64,000 nt of DNA, from positions 7,650,413 through 7,714,412 of the forward strand of contig OX438751.1 in the NCBI GenBank assembly GCA_949316235.1. Reading direction: 5' to 3'. The stretch is from Oegoconia quadripuncta. Taxonomy: Eukaryota > Arthropoda > Insecta > Lepidoptera > Autostichidae. The notes under the pieces were generated by a model. It worked only from the letters and a program-made list of their open reading frames with translations, made no database searches and was not told where the DNA came from. A program made the position numbers and the translations under genes. Positions 1 to 11,328 of this stretch are shown here, in pieces (positions within the stretch are counted from its first letter, which is position 1; each line of letters begins with the position of its first letter).

Positions 1-99
1 TATTACAGGTAAGTAGGTTTTACAAGTTAAGGAGTAATAGTCGAGAAACTTGCAAAATGTACTTTCCGTTGAAAAATAAGCTCCACCTTTGTACATATT

Positions 100-155
100 T
101 TCTGACTGTAATCTGTTTGTAATTCTTGTGCAATAAAGAATAAAGAAAGAATAAC
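100..155 (+). repeat. LINE 3'-end-like fragment
   Basis: A stretch reading into 'tgtgcaataaagaataaag' resembles the polyadenylation-signal 3' ends of the LINEs elsewhere in this window (41530-41620 and 47560-47616). There is no coding part next to it. The rest of 1-482 is AT-rich DNA in which I recognise nothing. Confidence 0.4.
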
Positions 156-482
156 ATAGTTAGTAGTATTTGCACATAAACAAACTGCCAACCAGATTCA
201 TTATGATGTAGAATTTTTATGCAAGCACAGAGAGCGCAGTTAAAACTGACCGTGACACGGTTCATTGCCAACAAAGGCTCGCCCTCAATTGAATCAATCT
301 CCTATTTCCTGTGAATCAGATTCATTTCCTTTTTACCGATTGCTGTTCATTTGTCAATGTACTTTTCGGCCAATAGTGCTACTTGTTTAATGATGTTGAT
401 TGATATTAATATTGCTGAGTGTGCTTAGAGTCTATTATAACTGATTATTAATGCTGATTGACGGAGTCTCTGAATATTCGAT

Positions 483-571
483 GACCGGTTGGTGTAGTGG
501 ATAGTGACCCTGTCTGCGAAACTGCGAAACCAACGGTTGCGGGTTCGAATCCCGCGCTAGGGGTAAATGTG
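483..571 (+). mobile_element. SINE-A head, interrupted by SINE-B
   Basis: tRNA-derived head of a SINE. An A-box-like 'ttggtgtagtgg' is followed by a B box 'gggttcgaatccc', the two internal RNA polymerase III promoter elements. The same head recurs at 34163, 48954, 20551, 53276 and 56812. The element breaks off after 'ggggtaaatgtg', and its body resumes at about 904, so SINE-B (572-899) sits inside it. The head is not a plausible tRNA gene because no convincing cloverleaf or anticodon arm forms between the boxes. Confidence 0.8.
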
Positions 572-899
572 TTTTATTTTTATCCACAACGGGTTGGTAC
601 TTGACCTCAATCACACCTGATGTTAAGTGAAGATGAAGTCGAAGGTGGAAGCGTACTGACCCGGAAACCCCAACACTTTTGGGGGACTGGTTATCTTATC
701 TCTGACAACCGGAACACAACAATGCTATTAACATTGTTGCTTGGAGATTTAGATAAGATGGTGGTAGCTAGCCAGGCGGACATTTAAAATGCCCTACCAC
801 CAACCAAACCGAGTACTTAAACGTGTACCCCGCTGTGGATCGAACCCGCGACCTCCGAATCGTAAACCCAACGTTGTTTACATTGAGCCACGGAGGCGG
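572..899 (-). mobile_element. SINE-B, full length, nested
   Basis: Read on the minus strand it starts with a tRNA-like head (complement of 827-899: 'gcctccgtggctcaatgt', then B box 'gggttcgatcc'). A conserved body follows, ending at 'cgttgtggataaaaataaaa'. Near-identical copies lie at 18411, 33836, 46742, 51050 and 62082. It is inserted in SINE-A, so it is the younger of the two. Confidence 0.85.
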
Positions 900-903
900 T
901 TGG

Positions 904-954
904 TTGTTTGTGTGATAAATACGAGTCATGGATATTTTCATGAGTATAATTCAT
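904..954 (+). mobile_element. SINE-A body, middle segment
   Basis: The sequence 'tttgtgtgataaatacgag' continues the SINE-A body after the SINE-B insertion (compare 34240-34290). It is cut again at about 955 by a LINE 3' end. Confidence 0.7.
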
Positions 955-1130
955 AATGCGAACACGTCCCTTCCGTCGTCAGTCTTTCCTGAATCCTACA
1001 ACCTTGGGATCTTCAAGAGCAGGGTGAAAAGGCATCTACTGGGATCGCGTGCTTCATCTTCGGCCACATTGTCACTTCCCATCAGGTGAGATTGTGGTCA
1101 AACGCGTATCCAGTTAATCATAAAAACAAA
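955..1130 (+). mobile_element. LINE 3' end (CR1/Jockey-like ORF2 C-terminus)
   Basis: Frame 961-1089 reads into 'SYNLGIFKSRVKRHLLG' and a stop, a C-terminal signature of CR1/Jockey-group LINE ORF2 proteins (the 'LPSSVFP..YNLGIFK' type). A 3' UTR ending 'aatcataaaaacaaa' follows. A close relative lies at 61601-61742 and a more decayed one at 32360-32455. It is extremely 5'-truncated, as is usual for LINEs, and is inserted inside SINE-A. Confidence 0.7.
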
Positions 1131-1192
1131 GTATGTATGTTTATCCGTTATTTACTGTCCATAGTACAAGCGATTGGTGTAAGTGTCCGAAA
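1131..1192 (+). mobile_element. SINE-A tail segment
   Basis: The sequence 'tatgtatgtttatccgttat' followed by 'gattggtgtaagtgtccga' is the 3' body of SINE-A (compare 34305-34385). It completes the element begun at 483. Confidence 0.75.
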
Positions 1193-1325
1193 CATTTATT
1201 TATTTTTGCTACGATTAAATGTGTCATTTATATTATGACTGTTTTGTTTTATTATGATAGAAATCAAAAAGGTGGACTTCTGTACTAAAACATATAAAGG
1301 GTTGGTAAAAAAACATATAAAGTAT

Positions 1326-1405
1326 CAATCATCTGGTAACCATAACACAAGTATAGTTGTTTAGTGTGGAACTAGATGGCGCTGTCTGTATAATCCAAGG
1401 GTAAT
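1326..1405 (+). mobile_element. SINE-A (b subtype) tail fragment
   Basis: 'tgtggaactagatggcgctg' and its flanks match the tail of the b subtype of SINE-A (compare 20720-20800 and, reversed, 57500-57545). The head is missing. The sequence 1406-1867 holds no feature I recognise. Confidence 0.6.
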
Positions 1406-1867
1406 TCCTCGTTACACAAATATATTTATTTATATTTATAAACAAACCAACTGAATCGTTTTCAAATAGGGTCAGCTGTTTTGGCGCTATTATATACCCA
1501 AGACAGACACACAGACGTAGGCTTAACACCTCTTTAAAAAAATATATTCTATAATAATATATTCCGGGATCACTCTATAAAAAAAAACTTATCGTTCCAC
1601 TTGGCAGAACAAAGTAACTTAACCCTCCTAAACCATCTCAAGATTATCTAGTCTATGGCTAGAAATTTCCACTTTGCTTCCGCGCCATCGCCGCCCAAAT
1701 GCTTTTTTAGCCAAAAAGCTTTATCACTTCCGTAGGGACGTGGACTATGGGCAAACTACATAGATATCCTTATTCTAGAAGAGACGGTCTAGTTTAAATT
1801 GTGGGATGTAGCTACTGTTTATTTAATCCTATACTTATATTATCTGCAACATATTTAACATAAATTT

Positions 1868-2065
1868 ACAAAATTGCGTTCGCGGGTTCGAATCCCACCA
1901 GCATAATTTTCAGTACCTATTTAGTTTGGTTGGTGGTCAGACGTTTGTAAATTATTTAATATGGTTTTCGGCATGTTTGAGTATTATAGTCAATCATCCA
2001 AATAATTTGCGGGTTCGTGTTCAATTAACATCGAGTGTGATTAAGGCCAAGCTCTAACCACAACT
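1868..2065 (+). mobile_element. Old SINE-B-like copy
   Basis: A B box ('gcgggttcgaatcccacc') is followed after a decayed body by 'gtgtgattaaggccaagc', which matches the conserved SINE-B tail motif. It is strongly diverged, so family assignment is tentative. Confidence 0.45.
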
Positions 2066-2099
2066 AATTAATAAATAACTATTTAATTTTATTTAAGTA

Positions 2100-2275
2100 T
2101 TTAAAAACCAGAACACCCGACGGCATATTTAGTATTTTTCAGGAGCCATGTTGGCTTTTTTTACCAAAAAATGTATCCTAAGAAGAACCTAATGACATCT
2201 TGCACTTCAAAATCGGTCAAGCCTTTAAGGCTACAGGAGGTAACATAGAAATATATATACATAGACCTACTTGAA
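2100..2275 (+). repeat. Dispersed repeat, copy 1 (relative at 41625)
   Basis: This shares order and much sequence with 41625-41815: a 'gcatatttagtat' block, a 'gccatgttgg' block, and 'ttgcacttcaaaatcggtc' followed by a run to 'acatagaaat'. The 'aaaatcggtc' motif is common near 3' ends of RTE-type lepidopteran LINEs, but I cannot fix the family. Confidence 0.5.
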
Positions 2276-2399
2276 AATCATTACCCTTCTTTATGATACT
2301 ATTTTTTTATGATACTATTTCTACTATACTACTGTCTATAAATATGTGATTTCTTGTATTATATTATATGTGTTATATTGTATTATATGTAAACTATTG

Positions 2400-2675
2400 A
2401 ATGGTGTGCAAGCAGCGTCAACTCGAGCATAACTCTTAAGAATTTGCGATCGCGAATTCACATGTCAAGTGTTTCGATTATGGCAATTCCTTACAAAACA
2501 ATTTTACGTGACTCTACCAACACGTTGCTTTTGTAAATTATAGAGTCATACACGCGATTCGCTCTTCTAGTACAATCTATATCCGCATTAGCGGGCAGCG
2601 GGCGACGCTGCAGAATGCAAGCAGTGGATCACTTTTATAGCCGGATGCCGTAAAATATATGTCGTGGTCCATCGC
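2400..2675. other. GC-richer non-repeat block, possibly regulatory
   Basis: I see no repeat or coding frame. The block is richer in CpG than its surroundings and holds TTTTAC and TTTTATAG-type words that resemble posterior Hox (Abd-B-like) sites. That is suggestive only; such words are common in AT-rich DNA. Confidence 0.2.
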
Positions 2676-2680
2676 TGGCC

Positions 2681-3235
2681 TTGGCTAATGACATCCTACA
2701 TGTTAGATGTTGTAAACAGTGCCGTAAAACCAAGGGAGGTTGGAAAATAAAAGAATGTAGATACATTCATACCTATTTGTTTATGCTACATATTGTCATT
2801 TTTCGTAGTTGGTATTATTCCATTTTTGTTCGACTTCAAAAAAGGAGATATTCAATTCGATTGTATATTAATTTTTTATGTATATTCCGCTATCGATATT
2901 TTTATTTCTGTTTGAGTATACCTTTATTGTTGCATAAATTATTACGTGTTGAAATCCGTATACCCATAGAAAACGGAACGCAAGTCTGTTGTCTTGCCAT
3001 TTTTTTGGCAATTAAATTGCCTTTTACTTTTTATTATACAAACCAATTTATCAGTAAATCAATGTCTATACTAATCTACCATGTATTAAGTGTGATCAAG
3101 CAGGAGACCAGGAAATGTTTTAAGAAATTTCGGATCCGAACGATGCACGAGAAACGACGCGCACAGTTCCGCTTTCCGTTCGTATTTCTAAGCCTTATTA
3201 AAACACGATTCGAATGTTATTCAAAATTTTTCTAA
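2681..3235 (+). other. Unrecognised 184-codon open frame
   Basis: An open frame of 184 codons, long for DNA this AT-rich. The product is rich in aromatic, hydrophobic and basic residues (for example 'RYRYFYFCLSIPLLLH'). I see no domain, catalytic motif or clear signal peptide. It does not extend into the tandem duplication. It may be chance or a decayed transposon reading frame, and I do not claim a gene. Confidence 0.15.
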
Positions 3236-3431
3236 TGAAATACGTAATTTTTCGTCCTTGATTTCACATGGAGTTGTCATAGTACACATTATTAGTTGAG
3301 AATAGTTGTCGATTCTCGCAACTGTAATGTTATTCTTTGCAATGTTTAGACATTCAATGTGCATTTCTGTTTGTATGATATCGACGGCTCCTTTGCATAA
3401 CATAAATCATGCGCACTATCTGCTCATGAAG

Positions 3432-3580
3432 GTATAAATAGGACTCCTTATCACGGGGCGTTTACGCGGCGGCGACGGCACGGGCAGCGATCGCAATATA
3501 TTGTCGATTTCCGGCCACCGTTGGCGAGTAATACGCTTCCGGAACGCCCTAAGGACAGCCCTCGGGACGCGTAAGTAATG
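3432..3580 (+). promoter_or_regulatory. Candidate TATA promoter, leader and splice donor, copy 1
   Basis: TATAAATA at 3433-3440 is followed by a GC-rich stretch of about 120 bp without any ATG, then 'ggacgcgtaagtaatg', which holds a strong donor match GTAAGT at 3571. The arrangement (TATA box, untranslated GC-rich exon, donor) fits a 5' exon of a transcript. No downstream coding exon is recognised, so this remains a candidate. Confidence 0.3.
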
Positions 3581-3705
3581 CACGGCGCGTTCCGCTGACG
3601 CACTGTTTTACTGAAGAAAATAATGTAATATCAATATAGTTGCACATCATTCTAGTCATGGATAATGTTCAGTTGTGTTTATAAGTTTTTTTCTTTTATT
3701 ATTTA

Positions 3706-3875
3706 CTAGCTGTTGCCCACAACTTCGTTCACGTGAAACACTTTATCAAAATCGGCTCTGCAAAAAATTTTGCCTATATGTTAATCCGGGTTCTAATCTG
3801 TCTACCAGTTATCCACATCCGTCCAGCCGTTTAGGCGTGACGAAGTAACAAATACACACACACACACACAAACTT
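3706..3875 (+). repeat. 'ctagctgttgcccac' dispersed repeat with CA tail, copy 1
   Basis: Starts 'actagctgttgcccacaact', continues to 'ccgtttaggcgtgacgaag' and ends in a CA microsatellite and 'aactttcgtagttataat'. Related starts or ends lie at 52483, 53799, 30330 and 56105. This motif pair is very widespread in Lepidoptera. I do not assign a class. Confidence 0.6.
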
Positions 3876-4739
3876 TCGTAGTTATAATATTAGTTGGATT
3901 TAAAACTAAACAGCAATGAGTAATTTATTTCAATGATTCTAGTTAAAACTTTAAAACGCAAACGCAGAGATTTCGAAGTTAGGGTATACAGTATTTTAGA
4001 ATATCACCAAACATTCCAACTAAAACTAAAATTGAAATTCCAAAAGAAAACAATGGAAATGTTACTAATAATAATGACGCTAAATTTTAGTATCGTTACA
4101 AGAAAAAAAAAACTAAAAATCATTTTCCATATTATCGTCAAGTGGAACGAGCCGCTCGGTTAGCAATTACGTATGTACATAATTTCAGGGTATCCGGCAT
4201 CATTTTTCACTGGTCACATTAAGGTCCAGGGCGGACGCCGGAACCCTAAATAAATACATTCCACGGTTAATCGACGGAGAATTCGGACAGCGAGGGGCCT
4301 TTGGAGTCTTGCGACTTGACATAGACAAATACTATACCAACACACTTAAATATTCTATGTAGAGAGTCATATCTAACAAGTACAATTCCACATGAAACAA
4401 GAAAATTGAACATACAGGTTGGTAACGTATAACCTCAGTGTCCTATTGACGTAAATTGCATGCGTATTGAAGGTCCTTCGGGGAAATTCATATCACGGAT
4501 AAATCCATTTTGTGTTAGAATTAACAAGCCGTCTACTTGTTAGATCAATTGTAGATACATAACCCCTCGTACTCGTACTCGTTACAGTCATGAGCGGTCA
4601 TCAGAATGTACACCACGAATTAATATTAGGTGATAAGATATTGATATTTCGCAAAATATAACCTAAATCGATATTGTTCTACAAGGCAACGTCTAGAGCA
4701 TTAACATTTCGACCGTGAACACTTCAAGGCGTTACTAAT

Positions 4740-4915
4740 TTCGCTGAGTGTTCAGTTTGTTTACGCGGCAGTGTCGGTGGTGTCACGCCGTGCCTAGAGC
4801 GTGACTCGCGACACCGCGACACCTCGGCCGCGCAATTTCCGGCCCGCAATTAATCATTTTCGGCTTTCGGCCTCCGCTTTCTTTCCATTACTTCATTTTC
4901 ATTAGCCCGTCCGTC
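4740..4915. other. GC-rich segment in the duplicated unit (again at 8991-9160)
   Basis: A CpG-rich stretch around 'ccgcgacacctcggccgcgc' with no open frame of note and no match to the repeats here. It could be conserved non-coding DNA. Only cross-species alignment would tell. Confidence 0.2.
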
Positions 4916-7083
4916 TGTTTGCACTAAAAGGTTTTAAATTATTGAAAGGCGATTCAACCAAATCATTTACTATATGGGAACGAAAATTAAATATTGTTCT
5001 ATAGGTTCAAGTTTATGTTCGTTTGAAAAGTTTACACAGTAACTTTTGGTTACGAGAAAGGTTTCTGTGTCGATGAATTAGAACTAAAAGAAAAGAAAAA
5101 GTACGGGGATTGAATCTTATTTCTTTTTACGTGACGCATTTTTTGTACATTTGCCACGTGATTGGAAACAACTTAGTTACCTGGGGAAGCAATCTTACTG
5201 AAAACGTGTCAAACTGCTGGGCTATTGCATAACTTTTTCGATTTTCAGCTATTTAGGGTTAGTCTTGTCGATAACCTAATAAACATTCAAGATTTTGGAT
5301 TACAAAGGCAAGCTCACAAGTAAGTTGGTCTTCAAGCAGCTGTTTGGAGGACATTGTTGTAAGATATTCATCAGTGAGTACACTACTTATGTATTACAAT
5401 ACGATAGAACCAAATCGGTGCCTAATTTCAAATATTACATAACGTTATTTTGTAACTAATCTAATATATACACGTGTCCACTGCGCATCAATGGATATGA
5501 GTAACTAACAATGATTATAATACGACGAATCTTGTGTATTATAACTACATCCTTACAATGAGCAAAGCCACAATTAATAGCGGCTCGTAGGGTGGGCGGC
5601 GGCACGTGTGCTCTGGAGTGCTCTCCTGCTATGGCCAATGCGGTTGCTAATTGCCCTATTGATTATTGCGCACAGTTGATTAGGCAATTGACAATCTACC
5701 CTCTCTCTGTAACTTCTATAAGCTAGGATCAACAGTGGTACTCGATACTACTGAAGGTTAATGATCCCAGGTTAATTAAAGAACGAAATGGGCTGTGTAG
5801 AGGAAGAAGTAACTGAGTATATGATGCAAAGAAGAACATTCGGAACAATAATAATGGTTTTAGAAATTGAATAGTCCGTACATAATATAATTATGGTGAT
5901 CTAAGTCAAATCCTCCAACAGGGGCCTAACCAAATGACGTCAAGGATTTTGGTTATGTTGATGAGATTTTCTTCTCGTGAGATAAGTCATACTTAGTTTT
6001 ATGTAAGTGACATTGCTTTTTTGGACATCATGGACTTTCTTGTTAGGAGAGTCACTGTGAAACACGTGCCTGGAGTGACATACTCCGTCTATTCCTTGCC
6101 ACCGCGACAAAGTAACGTTGGCAACGATCCTGCTATTCTTAAATTGAATGGAATTGTACTTGATGATGGCGCGGGAACATATATATGTTCATATTTCTTC
6201 GAAGCACGGGTCGAGATACCATATCTGTTGATAAACATCCCCGGTATCACCAGGAACCTCGAGAAAACCAGCGGAGGTAGTAAATGAAAAATTGAAAATT
6301 ACAGGGATATCGCTTCCGAATACTCGCTCGCCTCGCTCACCTGTCCGTGCGATTAGTGATTCTCATCGATCCATTCCTAAACCACACACACATACACTCA
6401 CACATACAAAACACGACATTGCGAAATTCATACATGCGACGATTATTTGACATTGATTCAATTCTTTGACCAATTTTTTATTTGTAATATTACTTATTGA
6501 CAGGTTTGCAAAATTTGCAGGTCAAATTTAAACCATTTCCTGTTTACCTAAGGAGCTGAAATTGTACATGCTCGTTCAGTTCTGATGACAATACATTTAT
6601 ATGATAGATATGCACTGCTGCTGCAGTCAAGACCATCTCCTCATGAGGGGAACTACTTAACGCTTAATAGTACGGATACGAAATTTGGCATACATGGTTA
6701 GTCTTGATAGCCAAACATAATTTTCGCGATGAGCACTGATTTGAAATTTTACACACACGATTATAGTTGAATAATATGTGATAATCATGATGGAATATTA
6801 ATAGCTTGATTTAAAAGTATTTTTAATTTAAAAAATATTCTTAGTCAACGTTCCTAGTAACCCGAGGGCTGGTAATGGTAGAGTCCGCGATACGATTAAG
6901 TATTTGCATTCTGCGAGTAATTGCTGCAAGAGTTCTGCTGCTCGAGGCTCCAATTTTCTATATTCATTCCAATTTTCTATTTATAACGTTGTTCTTGTTT
7001 AGATTTAACTAGGTGACATGAGTAAATATTGATATTTGTGTAAGTTGACATAAGTTTAAGTGATGTTCAAGAAGTCATATTCT

Positions 7084-7375
7084 CTATTCGTTTTCGATTA
7101 TCGAAATTAAGCAATGTTTGTAGGATCACTTCTTGGATGGGTGACCACTATAGTGCTTTTAATACGAGCGTATACGTTAAATAATCGGTCCCGGTTGTTT
7201 ACAAGTGGAGGCAGTCGTTATCCAAGACGGTGGCCTGCAGAGGTGGCTTAAAACACTGACTATCTGACACAAATCCATCAACCCGCACTGGATATGCGGG
7301 GTGGAATAAGGCCCATATCCTCTGCCAGTGAGCGACGGATATGTAAGCCTAATAAAGATAGTATATAGTAAATAT
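7084..7375 (+). mobile_element. 5S rRNA-headed SINE (SINE3-like), copy 1
   Basis: Residues 7088-7155 match the internal control region of insect 5S rRNA: 'cgaaattaagcaatg' corresponds to the box A region and 'cttggatgggtgacca' to box C. A body follows from 'tcggtcccggttgtttac', and it recurs without the 5S head at 37515 (+), 38664 (-) and 45674 (-). A 5S-derived head with an internal RNA polymerase III promoter is the definition of class SINE3. The 5' part of the 5S unit before about 7088 is not recognisable. Confidence 0.65.
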
Positions 7376-7682
7376 TAGTACAATCAACATTGCAACATTC
7401 ATTGGTTTATCTGGCCACACAAATCCTTTAACAATTCGTAACGGTCGAAGAACAAAAAGCGGTACGATCGAACGCGCGGTATGGCTTAGGAGAACGTTAG
7501 GATGATTGATCGCGCGCGGGATGATAGCCGCGAACGGACAAAAAACTCACTTCCTACTAATGACGGCTTTCTTGCATCTGTGTATCTTTGCAATGTTTAG
7601 ACATTCAATGTGCATTTCTGTTTGTATGATATCGACGGCTCCTTTGCATAACATAAATCATGCGCACTATCTGCTCATGAAG

Positions 7683-7831
7683 GTATAAATAGGACTCCTT
7701 ATCACGGGGCGTTTACGCGGCGGCGACGGCACGGGCAGCGATCGCAATATATTGTCGATTTCCGGCCACCGTTGGCGAGTAATACGCTTCCGGAACGCCC
7801 TAAGGACAGCCCTCGGGACGCGTAAGTAATG
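7683..7831 (+). promoter_or_regulatory. Candidate TATA promoter, leader and splice donor, copy 2
   Basis: An apparently unchanged copy of 3432-3580: TATAAATA at 7684 and donor GTAAGT at 7822. If real, the duplication provides two tandem start sites. Confidence 0.3.
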
Positions 7832-7956
7832 CACGGCGCGTTCCGCTGACGCACTGTTTTACTGAAGAAAATAATGTAATATCAATATAGTTGCACATCA
7901 TTCTAGTCATGGATAATGTTCAGTTGTGTTTATAAGTTTTTTTCTTTTATTATTTA

Positions 7957-8120
7957 CTAGCTGTTGCCCACGACTTCGTTCACGTGAAACACTTTATCAA
8001 AATCGGTTCTGCAAAAAATTTTGCCTATATGTTAATCCGGGTTCTAATCTGTCTACCAGTTATCCACATCCGTCCTGCCGTTTAGGCGTGACGAAGTAAC
8101 AAATACACACACACAAACTT
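7957..8120 (+). repeat. 'ctagctgttgcccac' dispersed repeat with CA tail, copy 2
   Basis: Counterpart of 3706-3875. It has a shorter CA run and three of the six substitutions that separate the two duplication copies. Confidence 0.6.
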
Positions 8121-11100
8121 TCGTAGTTATAATATTAGTTGGATTTAAAACTAAACAGCAATGAGTAATTTATTTCAATGATTCTAGTTAAAACTTTAAA
8201 ACGCAAACGCAGAGATTTCGAAGTTAGGGTATACAGTATTTTAGAATATCACCAAACATTCCAACTAAAACTAAAATTGAAATTCCAAAAGAAAACAATG
8301 GAAATGTTACTAATAATAATGACGCTAAATTTTAGTATCGTTACAAGAAAAAAAAAACTAAAAATCATTTTCCATATTATCGTCAAGTGGAACGAGCCGC
8401 TCGGTTAGCAATTACGTATGTACATAATTTCAGGGTATCCGGCATCATTTTTCACTGGTCACATTAAGGTCCAGGGCGGACGCCGGAACCCTAAATAAAT
8501 ACATTCCACGGTTAATCGACGGAGAATTCGGACAGCGAGGGGCCTTTGGTGTCTTGCGACTTGACATAGACAAATACTATACCAACACACTTAAATATTC
8601 TATGTAGAGAGTCATATCTAACAAGTACAATTCCACATGAAACAAGAAAATTGAACATACAGGTTGGTAACGTATAACCTCAGTGTCCTATTGACGTAAA
8701 TTGCATGCGTATTGAAGGTCCTTCGGGGAAATTCATATCACGGATAAATCCATTTTGTGTTAGAATTAACAAGCCGTCTACTTGTTAGATCAATTGTAGA
8801 TACATAATCCCTCGTACTCGTACTCGTTACAGTCATGAGCGGTCATCAGAATGTACACCACGAATTAATATTAGGTGATAAGATATTGATATTTCGCAAA
8901 ATATAACCTAAATCGATATTGTTCTACAAGGCAACGTCTAGAGCATTAACATTTCGACCGTGAACACTTCAAGGCGTTACTAATTTCGCTGAGTGTTCAG
9001 TTTGTTTACGCGGCAGTGTCGGTGGTGTCACGCCGTGCCTAGAGCGTGACTCGCGATACCGCGACACCTCGGCCGCGCAATTTCCGGCCCGCAATTAATC
9101 ATTTTCGGCTTTCGGCCTCCGCTTTCTTTCCATTACTTCATTTTCATTAGCCCGTCCGTCTGTTTGCACTAAAAGGTTTTAAATTATTGAAAGGCGATTC
9201 AACCAAATCATTTACTATATGGGAACGAAAATTAAATATTGTTCTATAGGTTCAAGTTTATGTTCGTTTGAAAAGTTTACACAGTAACTTTTGGTTACGA
9301 GAAAGGTTTCTGTGTCGATGAATTAGAACTAAAAGAAAAGAAAAAGTACGGGGATTGAATCTTATTTCTTTTTACGTGACGCATTTTTTGTACATTTGCC
9401 ACGTGATTGGAAACAACTTAGTTACCTGGGGAAGCAATCTTACTGAAAACGTGTCAAACTGCTGGGCTATTGCATAACTTTTTCGATTTTCAGCTATTTA
9501 GGGTTAGTCTTGTCGATAACCTAATAAACATTCAAGATTTTGGATTACAAAGGCAAGCTCACAAGTAAGTTGGTCTTCAAGCAGCTGTTTGGAGGACATT
9601 GTTGTAAGATATTCATCAGTGAGTACACTACTTATGTATTACAATACGATAGAACCAAATCGGTGCCTAATTTCAAATATTACATAACGTTATTTTGTAA
9701 CTAATCTAATATATACACGTGTCCACTGCGCATCAATGGATATGAGTAACTAACAATGATTATAATACGACGAATCTTGTGTATTATAACTACATCCTTA
9801 CAATGAGCAAAGCCACAATTAATAGCGGCTCGTAGGGTGGGCGGCGGCACGTGTGCTCTGGAGTGCTCTCCTGCTATGGCCAATGCGGTTGCTAATTGCC
9901 CTATTGATTATTGCGCACAGTTGATTAGGCAATTGACAATCTACCCTCTCTCTGTAACTTCTATAAGCTAGGATCAACAGTGGTACTCGATACTACTGAA
10001 GGTTAATGATCCCAGGTTAATTAAAGAACGAAATGGGCTGTGTAGAGGAAGAAGTAACTGAGTATATGATGCAAAGAAGAACATTCGGAACAATAATAAT
10101 GGTTTTAGAAATTGAATAGTCCGTACATAATATAATTATGGTGATCTAAGTCAAATCCTCCAACAGGGGCCTAACCAAATGACGTCAAGGATTTTGGTTA
10201 TGTTGATGAGATTTTCTTCTCGTGAGATAAGTCATACTTAGTTTTATGTAAGTGACATTGCTTTTTTGGACATCATGGACTTTCTTGTTAGGAGAGTCAC
10301 TGTGAAACACGTGCCTGGAGTGACATACTCCGTCTATTCCTTGCCACCGCGACAAAGTAACGTTGGCAACGATCCTGCTATTCTTAAATTGAATGGAATT
10401 GTACTTGATGATGGCGCGGGAACATATATATGTTCATATTTCTTCGAAGCACGGGTCGAGATACCATATCTGTTGATAAACATCCCCGGTATCACCAGGA
10501 ACCTCGAGAAAACCAGCGGAGGTAGTAAATGAAAAATTGAAAATTACAGGGATATCGCTTCCGAATACTCGCTCGCCTCGCTCACCTGTCCGTGCGATTA
10601 GTGATTCTCATCGATCCATTCCTAAACCACACACACATACACTCACACATACAAAACACGACATTGCGAAATTCATACATGCGACGATTATTTGACATTG
10701 ATTCAATTCTTTGACCAATTTTTTATTTGTAATATTACTTATTGACAGGTTTGCAAAATTTGCAGGTCAAATTTAAACCATTTCCTGTTTACCTAAGGAG
10801 CTGAAATTGTACATGCTCGTTCAGTTCTGATGACAATACATTTATATGATAGATATGCACTGCTGCTGCAGTCAAGACCATCTCCTCATGAGGGGAACTA
10901 CTTAACGCTTAATAGTACGGATACGAAATTTGGCATACATGGTTAGTCTTGATAGCCAAACATAATTTTCGCGATGAGCACTGATTTGAAATTTTACACA
11001 CACGATTATAGTTGAATAATATGTGATAATCATGATGGAATATTAATAGCTTGATTTAAAAGTATTTTTAATTTAAAAAATATTCTTAGTCAACGTTCCT

Positions 11101-11328
11101 AGTAACCCGAGGGCTGGTAATGGTAGAGTCCGCGATACGATTAAGTATTTGCATTCTGCGAGTAATTGCTGCAAGAGTTCTGCTGCTCGAGGCTCCAATT
11201 TTCTATATTCATTCCAATTTTCTATTTATAACGTTGTTCTTGTTTAGATTTAACTAGGTGACATGAGTAAATATTGATATTTGTGTAAGTTGACATAAGT
11301 TTAAGTGATGTTCAAGAAGTCATATTCT

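Larger units (their letters stand above)
3334..7570 (+). repeat. Tandem duplication, unit copy 1
   Basis: This 4237 bp unit recurs at 7585-11815. Offset is 4251 before the CA microsatellite near 3855 and 4245 after it, because copy 2 has six fewer CA bases. By eye I find six substitutions, near 3721, 3756, 3825, 4305, 4563 and 4813, and none downstream. The unit holds a TATA-like box, a dispersed repeat, short frames (for example 6030-6287) that look non-coding, and a 5S-headed SINE. A very recent segmental duplication or an assembly duplication of two haplotypes would both fit. Confidence 0.95.

Noticed and set aside
6030..6287. Coding gene in the duplicated unit (86 codons from the first ATG)
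   Set aside because: No domain, no clear splice context, and being identical in both copies is no evidence because the whole unit is duplicated.
7084..7165. 5S rRNA gene
   Set aside because: Only the middle to 3' internal-promoter part is recognisable, it is diverged, and it is fused to a dispersed repeat body.
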